A stretch of DNA of 12,075 nucleotides from Chloroflexota bacterium (GCA_022563135.1 JADFNZ010000040.1:1-12075), one strand, 5' to 3'; counted from the first letter of the stretch, positions 1 through 6,834 are shown. Numbers and translations are program-made. The notes: generated by a model not told the origin, from the sequence alone.

Positions 1-586
1 GTCCGTCGCCAGCTGCCCCTGCAGCTTCGACATCCCGGGCACCATCTCGAGAATCTGACTGATTGGCCCCATGCTCTTGAGCTGCTGCAGCTGGCCGAGG
101 AAGTCCTCCAGGTCGAACGTTGCCAGGCGGATCTTCTTCTCAATCTCAACCGCCTGGTCCCGATCGAAGGTCGTCTGAGCTTTCTCGATCAGGGTAAGCA
201 TGTCACCCATGCCGAGAATCCGTGAGGCCAGCCGGTCTGGGTGGAACTGCTCCAGGGCGTCGACCCGCTCGCCGACACCCAGGAACCGTATCGGGACCCC
301 GGTGACCGAGCTTATCGAAAGAGCGGCGCCGCCCCGGGCGTCTCCGTCGAGCTTGCTCAGTACGAGCCCGGACAGCCCGATGCGTTCATTGAACTCCTGT
401 GCCGAATTCACGGCGTCCTGGCCGGTCATGGCATCCACGACCAGAAGAGTCTCGTCAGGAGAGACGGCCTTTTTGACCGCCTCCAACTCAGACATCAGCT
501 CATCTTCGATCTGGAAACGTCCCGCCGTATCCACAATGGCCCACACGGCCTTCGATTCGGCCGCCCGAGGAATCAACCGTCGCTTG
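1..586 (-). pseudogene. ffh: Signal recognition particle protein Ffh (SRP54), internal fragment, 5' part missing at a junction and 3' part beyond the window
   Basis: Read on the minus strand, this stretch is open throughout and encodes the second half of the Ffh GTPase domain and the start of its methionine-rich M domain. Visible in order are the G3 motif VDTAGR, a DAMTGQDAVNSA segment, the G4 motif SKLDGD followed by ARGGAALS, the G5-type FLGVGE, and the M-domain entry RILGMGD with the QLQQLKSMGPI segment. Ffh binds signal peptides and 4.5S RNA and targets ribosomes to the membrane through FtsY. The N domain and the G1 (P-loop) and G2 motifs are absent, because upstream sequence switches to a luciferase-like gene in another frame. 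In one frame the open stretch continues to an ATG at 639, but those residues do not look like Ffh. One sampled line (481-540) is 53% G+C and its codons are less GC-biased than the adjoining gene, so the two parts have different composition. Family identity is very secure; whether the break is biological is not. Confidence 0.9.
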
Positions 587-1261
587 GCCGACGGGCTGGG
601 ACTTCTCGATCCCTTCGCGGTACTTCTGCACTTTTTCATCCAGCGCCTCGGGGTCGGTGTAGGAGAAGTGGAGGAAGCCAAGGCCGCGCTCCGCCGCGAG
701 AAAGGCGGACGACGGCTGCGTGCCCGCCATCCAGATGGGCGGGTGCGGCTTCTGGAGCGGCTTCGGCACCACGTTGCGCGTCGGGATGGTGAACCGCTCG
801 CTCTCCCACGAGAACTCGTCCTCCGTCCACATCTTCGGGATCATGCGCACGGCTTCGTCCCACTCCGCGCGGTTCGCCTCCGGGTCGACGCCGAAGGGCT
901 CCATCTCGAAGAACGTGGCCGAGCGCCCGGTGCCGAACTCCAGTCGGCCGCCGCTGACGATGTCGAGCGTGGCGGCCCGCTCGGCGACCCGGATCGGGTG
1001 GTTGTAGCCGAACGGGAGGAGCACGACGCCATGGCCGATGCGGATCCGTGTGGTGTGCTGGCTCACGGCCGCGAGGAAGACCTCCGGCGCCGAAGAGATG
1101 GAGAACTCGCCGAGGAAGTGATGTTCCACTTCCCAGACGTAATCGAAGCCCACCTCCTCAGCCAGCTTGATCTGCTCCATCGCCTCCTGGAAGGCGTTGC
1201 GATGGCTGTTCGCGTCCCACGGCTGGAGCTTCTCGATCTCGTAGAGCAATCCGAACTTCAT
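587..1261 (-). pseudogene. LLM-class flavin-dependent oxidoreductase, 3'-truncated at the ffh junction
   Basis: The ATG at 1261 is preceded by GGGAGG at a normal distance and opens a bacterial-luciferase-like monooxygenase starting MKFGLLYEIE. Family features seen are the EVEHHF motif near residues 44-49, PFGYNHPIRVAERAATLD (83-100), GGRLEFGTGRS (104-113) and KPHPPIWMAGTQP (171-183). These proteins bind FMN (some F420) in a TIM barrel and oxidise aldehydes, alkanes, sulfonates and many other small molecules. Homology stops near residue 225 (QPVG). The remaining 28 codons, to a stop at 500, are out-of-frame ffh sequence. Family members are usually about 330-370 residues, so the last third of the barrel is lost and the product is unlikely to fold normally. 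It is the last gene of a minus-strand operon, 16 nt after the CMD-like gene. Confidence 0.85.
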
Positions 1262-1277
1262 GACATCCTCCCAGCGC

Positions 1278-1835
1278 CTACCAATCCGCAGGCAAGTACT
1301 CTTGCGCCGCCGGCTCAAGCTCTATCTCCAGCGGCATGAGCAGGTGCGCCATCAGGTTCCAGTTGGCGATGCAGAACGTAAGCTCGACAACCTCGCGCTC
1401 CGAGAGATGCGCGCGCAGCTCGGATGCGAGCGCCGGTGCGGAGTCAGCGAGCGTCGTGACTGCCACCGTGTACCGTAGCACGAGCGCGTCTAGCTCGGAG
1501 AAGAGGTCGCTGCTCGCGGATGACGCCAGCGCCGCGATCTGTTCGTCCGAGACGCCCACCTGCCGCGCGATCCGCACGTGGTGCGCGAAGCCGTACGGAC
1601 TGCGCTTGATCTGAAACAGACGCAAAATGGCGAGCTCGCGCAGGCGGGCGTCGAGCTCGAGCCGGCTGAACAGCGTCGCCATCATGCGCCACCAGGCGTC
1701 CAACAGGTCGGGCGTGTGGGCCATCACCTTGAAGACGTTGAGGACGCCCAGGCCGCCGCTGGTCGACTCGATGCGTTCGTAGAACTCGCGGAGCTGGTCC
1801 GTGGTCGGCGTCTCGATCGGTGTGACGGCGGGCAT
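1278..1835 (-). CDS. Carboxymuconolactone decarboxylase/AhpD-like family protein (185 aa)
   Basis: The sequence has the all-helical CMD/AhpD pattern: LLDAWWRMMATLFSRLELDARLRELAILRL (residues 44-73), then YGFAHHVRIARQVGVSDEQI (81-100) and a C-terminal helix ELTFCIANWNLMAHLL. In AhpD peroxidases a Cys-x-x-Cys pair precedes the conserved His. Here that position reads YGFAHH with no cysteines, so thiol peroxidase activity is not expected and the protein belongs to the non-redox branch. Many such proteins sit beside degradative oxidoreductases and have no known reaction. The ATG at 1835 overlaps the TGA of an upstream 17-codon ORF (TGATG), which suggests translational coupling; GGGAG lies about 8 nt upstream. 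The LLM gene follows after 16 nt. Family assignment is good; function is unknown. Confidence 0.82.
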   Translation of the reverse strand: MPAVTPIETPTTDQLREFYERIESTSGGLGVLNVFKVMAHTPDLLDAWWRMMATLFSRLELDARLRELAILRLFQIKRSPYGFAHHVRIARQVGVSDEQIAALASSASSDLFSELDALVLRYTVAVTTLADSAPALASELRAHLSEREVVELTFCIANWNLMAHLLMPLEIELEPAAQEYLPADW

Positions 1836-1888
1836 CAGCGCTGCTCCCGTTCGATCCGTTCGACGCTGCCGGCGTCGTTCTCTGCCAT
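1835..1888 (-). CDS. Small ORF of 17 codons coupled to the CMD-like gene
   Basis: On the minus strand an ATG at 1888 lies 5 nt downstream of AGGAGG, the clearest Shine-Dalgarno in this operon. It opens MAENDAGSVERIEREQR and ends in a TGA that overlaps the ATG of the CMD-like gene. The strong ribosome site and the TGATG overlap suggest that ribosomes translate this ORF and re-initiate on the next gene. The peptide is hydrophilic and charged, with no membrane segment, no cysteines and no run of one amino acid typical of an attenuator. I do not recognise it. It could be a real microprotein, a translational leader, or the remnant of an older 5' end. It lies in the 78-nt gap after the alcohol dehydrogenase. 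Confidence 0.5.
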   Translation of the reverse strand: MAENDAGSVERIEREQR

Positions 1889-1913
1889 GGCTACCTCCTC
1901 GATCTCTACGGCG

Positions 1914-3020
1914 TCAGGGCACGAGCGCAATGTGGATCGCCTCTTCTCCAGGGATCTCGCGCGCGAGGATCTGGATGCCGCGCTCCGCCTCCTCGAGCGG
2001 GAGCGTGTGCGTGTGCATCTTCTCGAGCGGGTACTTGCCGGACTCGATCAGCCGAACCGCCGGTTCGTACGCGTGGAAATCGACGCCGAACACGCCCCGA
2101 ATCGTGAGGTCCTTCGCGACGACGCGGTCGTTAAAGAAGTTCTCGACTGGCTTCTGGCCCTTCAGGCCGGCCAGCACCACGGTCCCGCCACGCCGGGCGA
2201 TATCGATGGCCTGCGTGACCGCCTCGTTGGCGTAAGGCGTGACGTCGACGACGATGTCCGCGAGCGCGCCGTCGGTGATCTCGCGGACGCGCTGCACGGG
2301 GTCGTCCCGCTCGACATCGACCGTGTGATGCGCACCGAACTCACGCGCCAGCGCCAACTTGTGCTCGTCCGCGCTCAGGCCGGTGACGATGATGCAGGAC
2401 GCCCCGGCCTCGCGAGCGGCGATGACGCTGGCGAGGCCGCGCTGGCCCGGCCCGAGGATGACGATCGTGTCGCCGATCTTCGTGCCGGGTACCTGCTGTG
2501 CCCAGCGGATGCCGGCGCCGAGCGGGTTGAAGAGCGTCGCGATCTCCGGCGGGATGTCCTTCGATATCTTGTGCACGACGGTGTGCGGATCGAGGTAGAG
2601 GTACTCGGCGTACGCACCCCAGAGCCCGGGCGGCGAATCGATGCTCATGTAGCCGTAGCCGCTCAGCCCGCGGCGGCCGGAGCAGAGCCGGTACGTGCCG
2701 CCGCGGCACTGGCGGCAGTGGCCGCACGGCAGTAGCGTCTCGACGCACACGCGGTCGCCCAGCCCGACTTGCCAGCGCTGGGCGGCCAGCTCGCCGATCT
2801 CGACGATAGTGCCGACGGGCTCATGGCCGGGGATCAGAGGGAACGGAAGGCCCGGCATCAAGCCCTGGTACTGCTCGTAGTCGGAGCCGCAGATGCCGCA
2901 GGCATCGACGCGAAGCAGTGCGTTCTCCGGCCCGAGGATCGACGGTAGCGGCAGCTCGCGCAGCTCAAGCTGGCGGGCGCCGGTCTGGACGATGCAGCGG
3001 GCTTTCGCGGGCAGCGACAA
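1914..3020 (-). CDS. Zinc-dependent alcohol dehydrogenase, MDR superfamily (about 368 aa)
   Basis: This is a medium-chain dehydrogenase/reductase that probably oxidises an alcohol or polyol with NAD(P). From the TTG at 3020, catalytic-zinc residues are visible as CGICGSD (Cys44) and GHEP (His66-Glu67). The structural-zinc lobe has four cysteines at 99, 102, 105 and 113 (PCGHCRQC...LC). The Rossmann loop is GPGQRG (about 190-195), within VILGPGQRGLASVIAAREAGA. Length fits the family. No ATG exists at a sensible place. The TTG is 11 nt after AGGAG and gives the N-terminus MSLPAKARCIVQTG, which aligns with typical family starts. The frame is open to a further TTG at 3134, but that would overlap the likely promoter and add an atypical basic leader. 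It is the first gene of the minus-strand operon, diverging from the acyl-CoA dehydrogenase. The enzyme class is secure; the exact start is less so. Confidence 0.88.
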   Translation of the reverse strand: MSLPAKARCIVQTGARQLELRELPLPSILGPENALLRVDACGICGSDYEQYQGLMPGLPFPLIPGHEPVGTIVEIGELAAQRWQVGLGDRVCVETLLPCGHCRQCRGGTYRLCSGRRGLSGYGYMSIDSPPGLWGAYAEYLYLDPHTVVHKISKDIPPEIATLFNPLGAGIRWAQQVPGTKIGDTIVILGPGQRGLASVIAAREAGASCIIVTGLSADEHKLALAREFGAHHTVDVERDDPVQRVREITDGALADIVVDVTPYANEAVTQAIDIARRGGTVVLAGLKGQKPVENFFNDRVVAKDLTIRGVFGVDFHAYEPAVRLIESGKYPLEKMHTHTLPLEEAERGIQILAREIPGEEAIHIALVP

Positions 3021-3133
3021 AACGTTTGCTACTCCTGCTTCGGCGCGCTGGTGGCGTCCCCGGTGGTCGCCATGCGGCCAGTGTTTATCCGGCCTACGCG
3101 CGTAGCCGTTTCGTGGAAGATGTGGCTCTGGCA

Positions 3134-3162
3134 AGAATGAACGCTTCCTATGAGCTTGTCAA
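3134..3162 (-). promoter_or_regulatory. Candidate sigma70-type promoter for the alcohol dehydrogenase operon
   Basis: On the minus strand there is a consensus -35 hexamer TTGACA (3162-3157), then 17 nt, then CATTCT (3139-3134), which matches the -10 consensus at three of six positions. It would give a leader of roughly 100 nt before the TTG start at 3020. The -35 is perfect, the -10 weak. Confidence 0.4.
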
Positions 3163-3165
3163 GCT
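3153..3165. promoter_or_regulatory. 13-bp palindrome AGCTTG-T-CAAGCT, candidate operator
   Basis: Perfect 6-bp arms flank a single central T. The palindrome covers the minus-strand -35 hexamer of the alcohol dehydrogenase promoter and lies about 60 nt upstream of the plus-strand extended -10. A dimeric repressor bound here could control both divergent operons. No regulator gene lies in the window, so its family is unknown. Confidence 0.35.
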
Positions 3166-3220
3166 GCTCGCCGCGGCTATCTACGGACGGCTGCGGCAGG
3201 TACGGGCGAAGGGCGCGCTG

Positions 3221-3229
3221 TGGTACAAT
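3221..3229 (+). promoter_or_regulatory. Extended -10 promoter element for the acyl-CoA dehydrogenase operon
   Basis: TGGTACAAT fits the extended -10 pattern TGnTAnnnT, with five of six bases of the TATAAT consensus. Nothing resembling TTGACA lies 16-18 nt upstream, which is acceptable for an extended -10 promoter. Predicted transcription start is near 3236, leaving a leader of about 35 nt before the ATG at 3271. Confidence 0.45.
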
Positions 3230-3270
3230 CCGCGCGCTGGACACGGTTGTTGAAGTATGCGAGGTGGGAC

Positions 3271-4467
3271 ATGGCTGATTTCACGATCTCTCCCGAAGTT
3301 CGCGAGCTACGCCAGAAGGTCACCGACTTCATGGAGGAGCACATCTATCCGAACGAGCCGCTCTTCCACGAAGGCGGTGACGAAGCCGAACGTCTGATGA
3401 AGGAGCTCCAGGCCAAAACGAAAGCGATGGCGATGTGGGCGCCTCATCTCCCGTCCGAGGCCGGAGGGATGGGCATCGGCTTCCTGCCGTATGCGCAGAT
3501 CAACGAGATCTTCGGCCGTAGCCCGTTCGCCCCGCGGGCGTTCGGCGCACAGGCGCCGGACTCCGGCAACGCGGAGATCCTGCACCAGTTCGGCACGCCG
3601 GAGCAAAAGGAGCGCTGGATGAAGCCGCTGGTGGCGGGCGAGATCCGGTCGTGCTTCTCCATGACCGAGCCCGAGGTCTCAGGCGCCGATCCGACCGGCC
3701 TGCGCACCCGAGCCGTCCGTGACGGCGACGAGTGGGTGATCAACGGCCATAAGTGGTTCTCCAGCGGCGCGAAGGGTGCCAGCTTTGCCATCGTCATGTG
3801 CGTGACCGATCCTGACGCGGACACCTACCAGCGCATGAGTCAGATCATCGTGCCGACCGATACGCCCGGCTTCAACCTGATCCGTTCGGTGCCGGTGATG
3901 GGCGAGACGCGCGGCGCGCACGGCGAGATCCGCTACGAGGACTGCCGGGTGCCCGTGACGAACGTGCTCGGCGAGCCGGGCGACGGCTTTCGCATTGCGC
4001 AGAAGCGGCTGGGGCCGGGGCGGATCCACCACTGCATGCGCTGGCTGGGCCAGTCGCAGCGCGCATTCGAGATGCTCTGCCAGCGCGCGCTCTCTCGCGA
4101 GGCGTTCGGCGGGCCGCTGGCGGACAAGCAGACGGTGCAGAACTGGATCGCCGACTCCGCGGCGGAGATCCAGGCGGCGCGCCTGCTCACCATGCACGCC
4201 GCCCACAAGGTCGACCAGGGGGACGAGGCGCGCGTTGAGATCTCGCTGATCAAGTTCTGGGGCGCGAAGGTGCTCCACGATGTCATCGACCGGGCGATCC
4301 AGGTGCATGGCGCTCTCGGTGTGTCCGGCGACACACCGCTCGAATCGATGTACCGTGACGCGCGCGCGGCGCGCATCTACGACGGCCCGGACGAGGTGCA
4401 CCGCATGGTCGTCGCGCGGCGCATCCTGCGGGTGTTCCGCGAGGGCGCGAAGTGGGAATTCGAGTAG
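3271..4467 (+). CDS. Acyl-CoA dehydrogenase family protein (398 aa)
   Basis: FAD-dependent alpha,beta-dehydrogenation of an acyl-CoA thioester is the expected reaction, with electrons passing to ETF. The ATG at 3271 follows GAGGTGGG and gives MADFTISPEVRELRQKV. Domains in order are the N-terminal helical domain, the beta domain with SCFSMTEPEVSGADPTG (127-143) and WVINGHKWFSSGA (155-167), and the C-terminal helical domain with RAFEMLCQRALSREAFGGPL and QVHGALGVSGDTPLESMYRD. The catalytic-base region reads YDGPDEVHR (370-378), so Asp371 takes the place of the glutamate of short- and medium-chain enzymes, as I recall for the ACAD10/11-like branch. That branch can act on branched or hydroxylated acyl-CoAs; the substrate here is unknown. 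The gene leads an operon with a flavin monooxygenase and an SDR. Its last 81 bases recur imperfectly downstream. Confidence 0.93.
   Translation: MADFTISPEVRELRQKVTDFMEEHIYPNEPLFHEGGDEAERLMKELQAKTKAMAMWAPHLPSEAGGMGIGFLPYAQINEIFGRSPFAPRAFGAQAPDSGNAEILHQFGTPEQKERWMKPLVAGEIRSCFSMTEPEVSGADPTGLRTRAVRDGDEWVINGHKWFSSGAKGASFAIVMCVTDPDADTYQRMSQIIVPTDTPGFNLIRSVPVMGETRGAHGEIRYEDCRVPVTNVLGEPGDGFRIAQKRLGPGRIHHCMRWLGQSQRAFEMLCQRALSREAFGGPLADKQTVQNWIADSAAEIQAARLLTMHAAHKVDQGDEARVEISLIKFWGAKVLHDVIDRAIQVHGALGVSGDTPLESMYRDARAARIYDGPDEVHRMVVARRILRVFREGAKWEFE
4387..4467 (+). repeat. 81-bp direct repeat, copy 1 (3' end of the acyl-CoA dehydrogenase gene)
   Basis: This copy encodes the last 26 residues (PDEVHRMVVARRILRVFREG and the following AKWEFE) plus the stop. 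It aligns without gaps to 4594-4674, with 75 of 81 bases identical. Confidence 0.9.
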
Positions 4468-4475
4468 CTGTGACT

Positions 4476-4585
4476 GTCATGCTGAGCGTAGCGAAGCATC
4501 TCGCCTCTTGAGACGCAACGTTGGCCTCTAGAGTTAGACCCTTCGCGGAGTTCATCCTTGAGCGGAGCGAAGGGCTCAGGATGAC
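4476..4585. mobile_element. 110-bp MITE/REP-like element with inverted ends
   Basis: The element starts GTCATGCTGAGC and, read from its other end, starts GTCATCCTGAGC, so it has 12-bp terminal inverted repeats with one mismatch. It has no coding capacity. Two internal units run in the same direction: TCATGCTGAGCGTAGCGAAG (from 4477) and a related TCATCCTTGAGCGGAGCGAAG (from 4552). The second forms a hairpin with the right end: an 11-bp stem 4552-4563/4574-4584 with one bulged T and a loop of about 10 nt. From memory, GTCATnCTGAGCGnAGCGAAG repeats are common and dispersed in Chloroflexota and some other phyla. I see no clear target-site duplication. It separates the acyl-CoA dehydrogenase stop from a second copy of that gene's tail and could also act as a terminator-like or mRNA-processing hairpin. 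Confidence 0.75.
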
Positions 4586-4593
4586 GATGTGAG

Positions 4594-4674
4594 CCGGACG
4601 ACGTGCATCGCATGGTCGTCGCGCGGCGCATCCTGCGAGTGTTCCGCGAGGGCGCGAAGTGGCAGTTCGAATAG
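4594..4674 (+). pseudogene. Orphan 3' end of an acyl-CoA dehydrogenase gene (81-bp repeat, copy 2)
   Basis: This is a near copy of 4387-4467. It differs at six positions across five codons: two amino-acid changes (Glu to Asp, Glu to Gln) and three silent changes. The frame and the TAG stop are kept. The changes look like divergence under protein-level constraint, so it may be the tail of a diverged paralogue rather than a fresh duplication. Its stop is immediately followed by the GAGGAG ribosome site of the monooxygenase, the tight spacing expected if a complete acyl-CoA dehydrogenase gene once stood directly upstream of it. Confidence 0.85.
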
Positions 4675-4684
4675 GAGGAGATGA

Positions 4685-5893
4685 GTGACGGGCAACGGGT
4701 ACGACATCATCACCGTGGGCGGGGGGCTCGCTGGCTCGGTGTTAGCGCTGGCGATGGCGCGGAATGGACAGAACGTCCTTGTTCTCGAAAGCGAGACGGC
4801 GTTCCGCGATCGTGTGCGCGGGGAGCAACTCGCCAGTTGGGGCACAGCCGAGGCGAAAGAGCTGGGCATCTACGATCTGCTCCTCTCCACGTGCGCTCAC
4901 GAGGAGCCGTGGTGGGACATATACATCGACGGGATGCAGATCCAGCACCGCAACCTGAGCGAGACGACGCCGCAGCGGCTGCCCAACTTGACCTTCTTCC
5001 ACCCCGAGATGCAGGAGACGATGCTGCAAGAGGCCTCAGCGGCCGGGGTTGATGTACGCCGCGGCGCCCGCGTGCAGGGCGTCGAGCCTGGTGAGCGCCC
5101 GGCTGTGCTTGTGGAGCATGACGGTAGCCAACAGCGTATCGAATGCCGGCTTGTAGTTGGCGCGGACGGACGTGGCTCCATGGTGCGCAAATGGGCCGGA
5201 TTCAGCGTCCAACGCGACGCAGATGCGCTTCAGATCGGCGGCATCCTGATGGAGGACTGTCACCTCGACGACAGCGCCGCCCACATGTTCATGAATCCCT
5301 CCCTAGGCACGGCTTCCCCCATCTTCCCGCTGGGGGAGAAACGCGCCCGTCTCTATCTCGCCACGCGTGTCGAAGCGGGCCCTGGCCATTCTGGGGAGGG
5401 AGACCTTCCTGCGTTTCTGGAGGGCTGCGAGCGAGCCGGCGTCGACGGCTCGCTCCTCAAGTCGGCGCGCTACACCGGGCCCCTTGCCACATTCAAGGGC
5501 GCGGGCTCGTGGGTCGACCATCCGTACCGCGACGGTGTCGCGCTCGTAGGCGATGCCGCCGGCTACAGCGACCCGGCGTGGGGCCAGGGCCTCTCCCTCA
5601 CCTTGCGCGATGTCCGCGTTCTGCGCGATCGGCTCCTTCAGTCAGACGACCGGGACGTTGCCATGCAGGCATACGCGCGCGATCAGCACGAGTACTATAC
5701 GATGACCCACACCATCGAGGGGTGGTTTTCGCAGTTGTTCTACGATGTCGGCCCGGAGGCCGATGAGCGCCGCGCCCGCGCGATGCCGCTCATCGCTCAG
5801 GACGCGAAACGCTTACCAGACAATCTCCAGAGCGGCCCGGAAGTTGTTCCGCTCGACGAACCCGCGCGGCGGCGGATGTTCGCGGAGGAGTAG
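4685..5893 (+). CDS. FAD-dependent monooxygenase of the PHBH/aromatic-hydroxylase fold (402 aa)
   Basis: Likely a single-component NAD(P)H/FAD hydroxylase, or a related FAD oxidoreductase such as a geranylgeranyl-reductase-like enzyme. Three group A motifs are visible: the dinucleotide-binding GGGLAGS at residues 12-18 with Glu35 ending the second strand (VLVLE); the DG motif VVGADGRGSMVRKW at 157-170; and the GD motif VALVGDAAGYSDPAWGQGLS at 285-304, which contacts the FAD ribityl/phosphate. Start: the GTG at 4685, 6 nt after AGGAGG, gives MTGNGYDIITVGGG. The nearer ATG at 4681 is in another frame. The gene follows an orphan acyl-CoA dehydrogenase tail and precedes an SDR by 24 nt, so it is probably in the same operon. 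There is no membrane segment or signal peptide. The fold is secure; the substrate is unknown. Confidence 0.88.
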   Translation: MTGNGYDIITVGGGLAGSVLALAMARNGQNVLVLESETAFRDRVRGEQLASWGTAEAKELGIYDLLLSTCAHEEPWWDIYIDGMQIQHRNLSETTPQRLPNLTFFHPEMQETMLQEASAAGVDVRRGARVQGVEPGERPAVLVEHDGSQQRIECRLVVGADGRGSMVRKWAGFSVQRDADALQIGGILMEDCHLDDSAAHMFMNPSLGTASPIFPLGEKRARLYLATRVEAGPGHSGEGDLPAFLEGCERAGVDGSLLKSARYTGPLATFKGAGSWVDHPYRDGVALVGDAAGYSDPAWGQGLSLTLRDVRVLRDRLLQSDDRDVAMQAYARDQHEYYTMTHTIEGWFSQLFYDVGPEADERRARAMPLIAQDAKRLPDNLQSGPEVVPLDEPARRRMFAEE

Positions 5894-5917
5894 GAGAGCA
5901 AGGAGGAGGAGACGGAC

Positions 5918-6793
5918 ATGGCGATAGGCAGGGATGGCCGCGGGGCGGTCGTGATTACTGGCGCGTCGACAGGCATCGGTGAGGCGTGCGCGCTCCGGCT
6001 CGATAAGAAGGGCTTTCGCGTCTTCGCCGGCGTGCGCAAGGACGAGGATGGCGAGCGGTTGAAGGGCCAGGCATCGGAACGGCTGACGCCGGTGCGGATC
6101 GACGTGACGGACGAGGCGTCGATCTCAGCCGCGGCGGAGACCGTCGCGGCGGCGGTAGGCGAAGCGGGAGTTGCGGGCCTCGTGAACAACGCAGGGATCG
6201 GCGTGCCCGGCCCGCTCGAGTTCCTCACCTCGGACGACCTGCGCCGGCAGTTTGAGGTGAACGTGATCGGCCAGCTCGCTGTCACGCGGGCGTTCCTGCC
6301 GCTCATCCGCAGGGCAACGGGGCGCATCGTCAACATCGGCTCGATCGCTGGCAGGATGGCGACGCCGTTCCTCGGGCTGTACAGCGCATCGAAGTTCGCC
6401 ATGGAGGCGCTGACGGACTCGCTCCGGCAAGAGCTGCGCCCATGGGGCATCCACGTCTCGATCGTGGAGCCGGGCAGCATCGCCACGCCGATCTGGCAGA
6501 AGGCCCAAGCCGAGGCTGACGAGCTGGAGAAGAACCTGCCGGAGGAGGCGATGGCGCTCTACGGCAAGCCGTTCGCCGCCATGCGGGAGGCCGCCCGCAA
6601 GTTCGAGGAGGCGGGCATCCCGCCGGATGAGGTAGCCAAGTTCGTCGAGCACGCGATCACAGCCAAGACGCCGAAGACGCGCTACGTGGTGGGCCGCGAC
6701 GCGCAGATCCAGCGCGTGCTCGCCAAGGTCGCCCCGGACCGGCTGCGCGACAGGCTCGTCGCGCAACAGCTCGGCCTGCCGCGTAAGCCGTAG
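5918..6793 (+). CDS. Short-chain dehydrogenase/reductase, classical SDR (291 aa)
   Basis: NAD(P)-dependent oxidation of an alcohol or reduction of a ketone. All classical SDR landmarks are present: TGASTGIG at residues 14-21 for the cofactor, Asp62 in IDVTD contacting adenine, NNAG at 90-93, the structural Asn115, and the catalytic Ser142, Tyr155 and Lys159 (YSASK). Arg40 after the second strand (AGVRK) hints at NADP preference, which is inference. The 40-50 residue C-terminal extension after PGSIATPIW resembles retinol or 17-beta-hydroxysteroid dehydrogenase-like SDRs. The ATG at 5918 follows AGGAGGAGG. It lies 24 nt after the monooxygenase and 41 nt before the Ddn-like gene, so it is a good partner to process the hydroxylated product. 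Confidence 0.93.
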   Translation: MAIGRDGRGAVVITGASTGIGEACALRLDKKGFRVFAGVRKDEDGERLKGQASERLTPVRIDVTDEASISAAAETVAAAVGEAGVAGLVNNAGIGVPGPLEFLTSDDLRRQFEVNVIGQLAVTRAFLPLIRRATGRIVNIGSIAGRMATPFLGLYSASKFAMEALTDSLRQELRPWGIHVSIVEPGSIATPIWQKAQAEADELEKNLPEEAMALYGKPFAAMREAARKFEEAGIPPDEVAKFVEHAITAKTPKTRYVVGRDAQIQRVLAKVAPDRLRDRLVAQQLGLPRKP

Positions 6794-6834
6794 CCGAATC
6801 GACCGGCGAGGGGAGCGAGGCAAGGAGCGAGACG

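Noticed and set aside
200..1339. 379-codon open frame on the plus strand
   Set aside because: It runs antisense to ffh and the LLM gene, has Arg/Pro/Leu-rich low-similarity sequence, and the minus-strand proteins are clearly recognisable.
1578..2735. 385-codon plus-strand open frame opposite the CMD-like and alcohol dehydrogenase genes
   Set aside because: It is a GC-rich shadow with Arg/Asp/Val-rich composition and no family motif, while the opposite strand carries complete zinc-site cysteines.
3021..3134. Longer alcohol dehydrogenase start at a TTG at 3134
   Set aside because: It would start within the candidate -10 and add a basic His/Arg-rich leader not seen in the family.
3679..4401. 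240-codon minus-strand frame inside the acyl-CoA dehydrogenase gene
   Set aside because: Antisense shadow of a conserved gene; Arg/Val/His-rich with no recognisable domain.
4681..5052. ORF beginning at the ATG at 4681, nearest the strong ribosome site
   Set aside because: Its product is Arg/Gly-rich without motifs, whereas the GTG at 4685 opens a full flavoprotein with all three FAD motifs.
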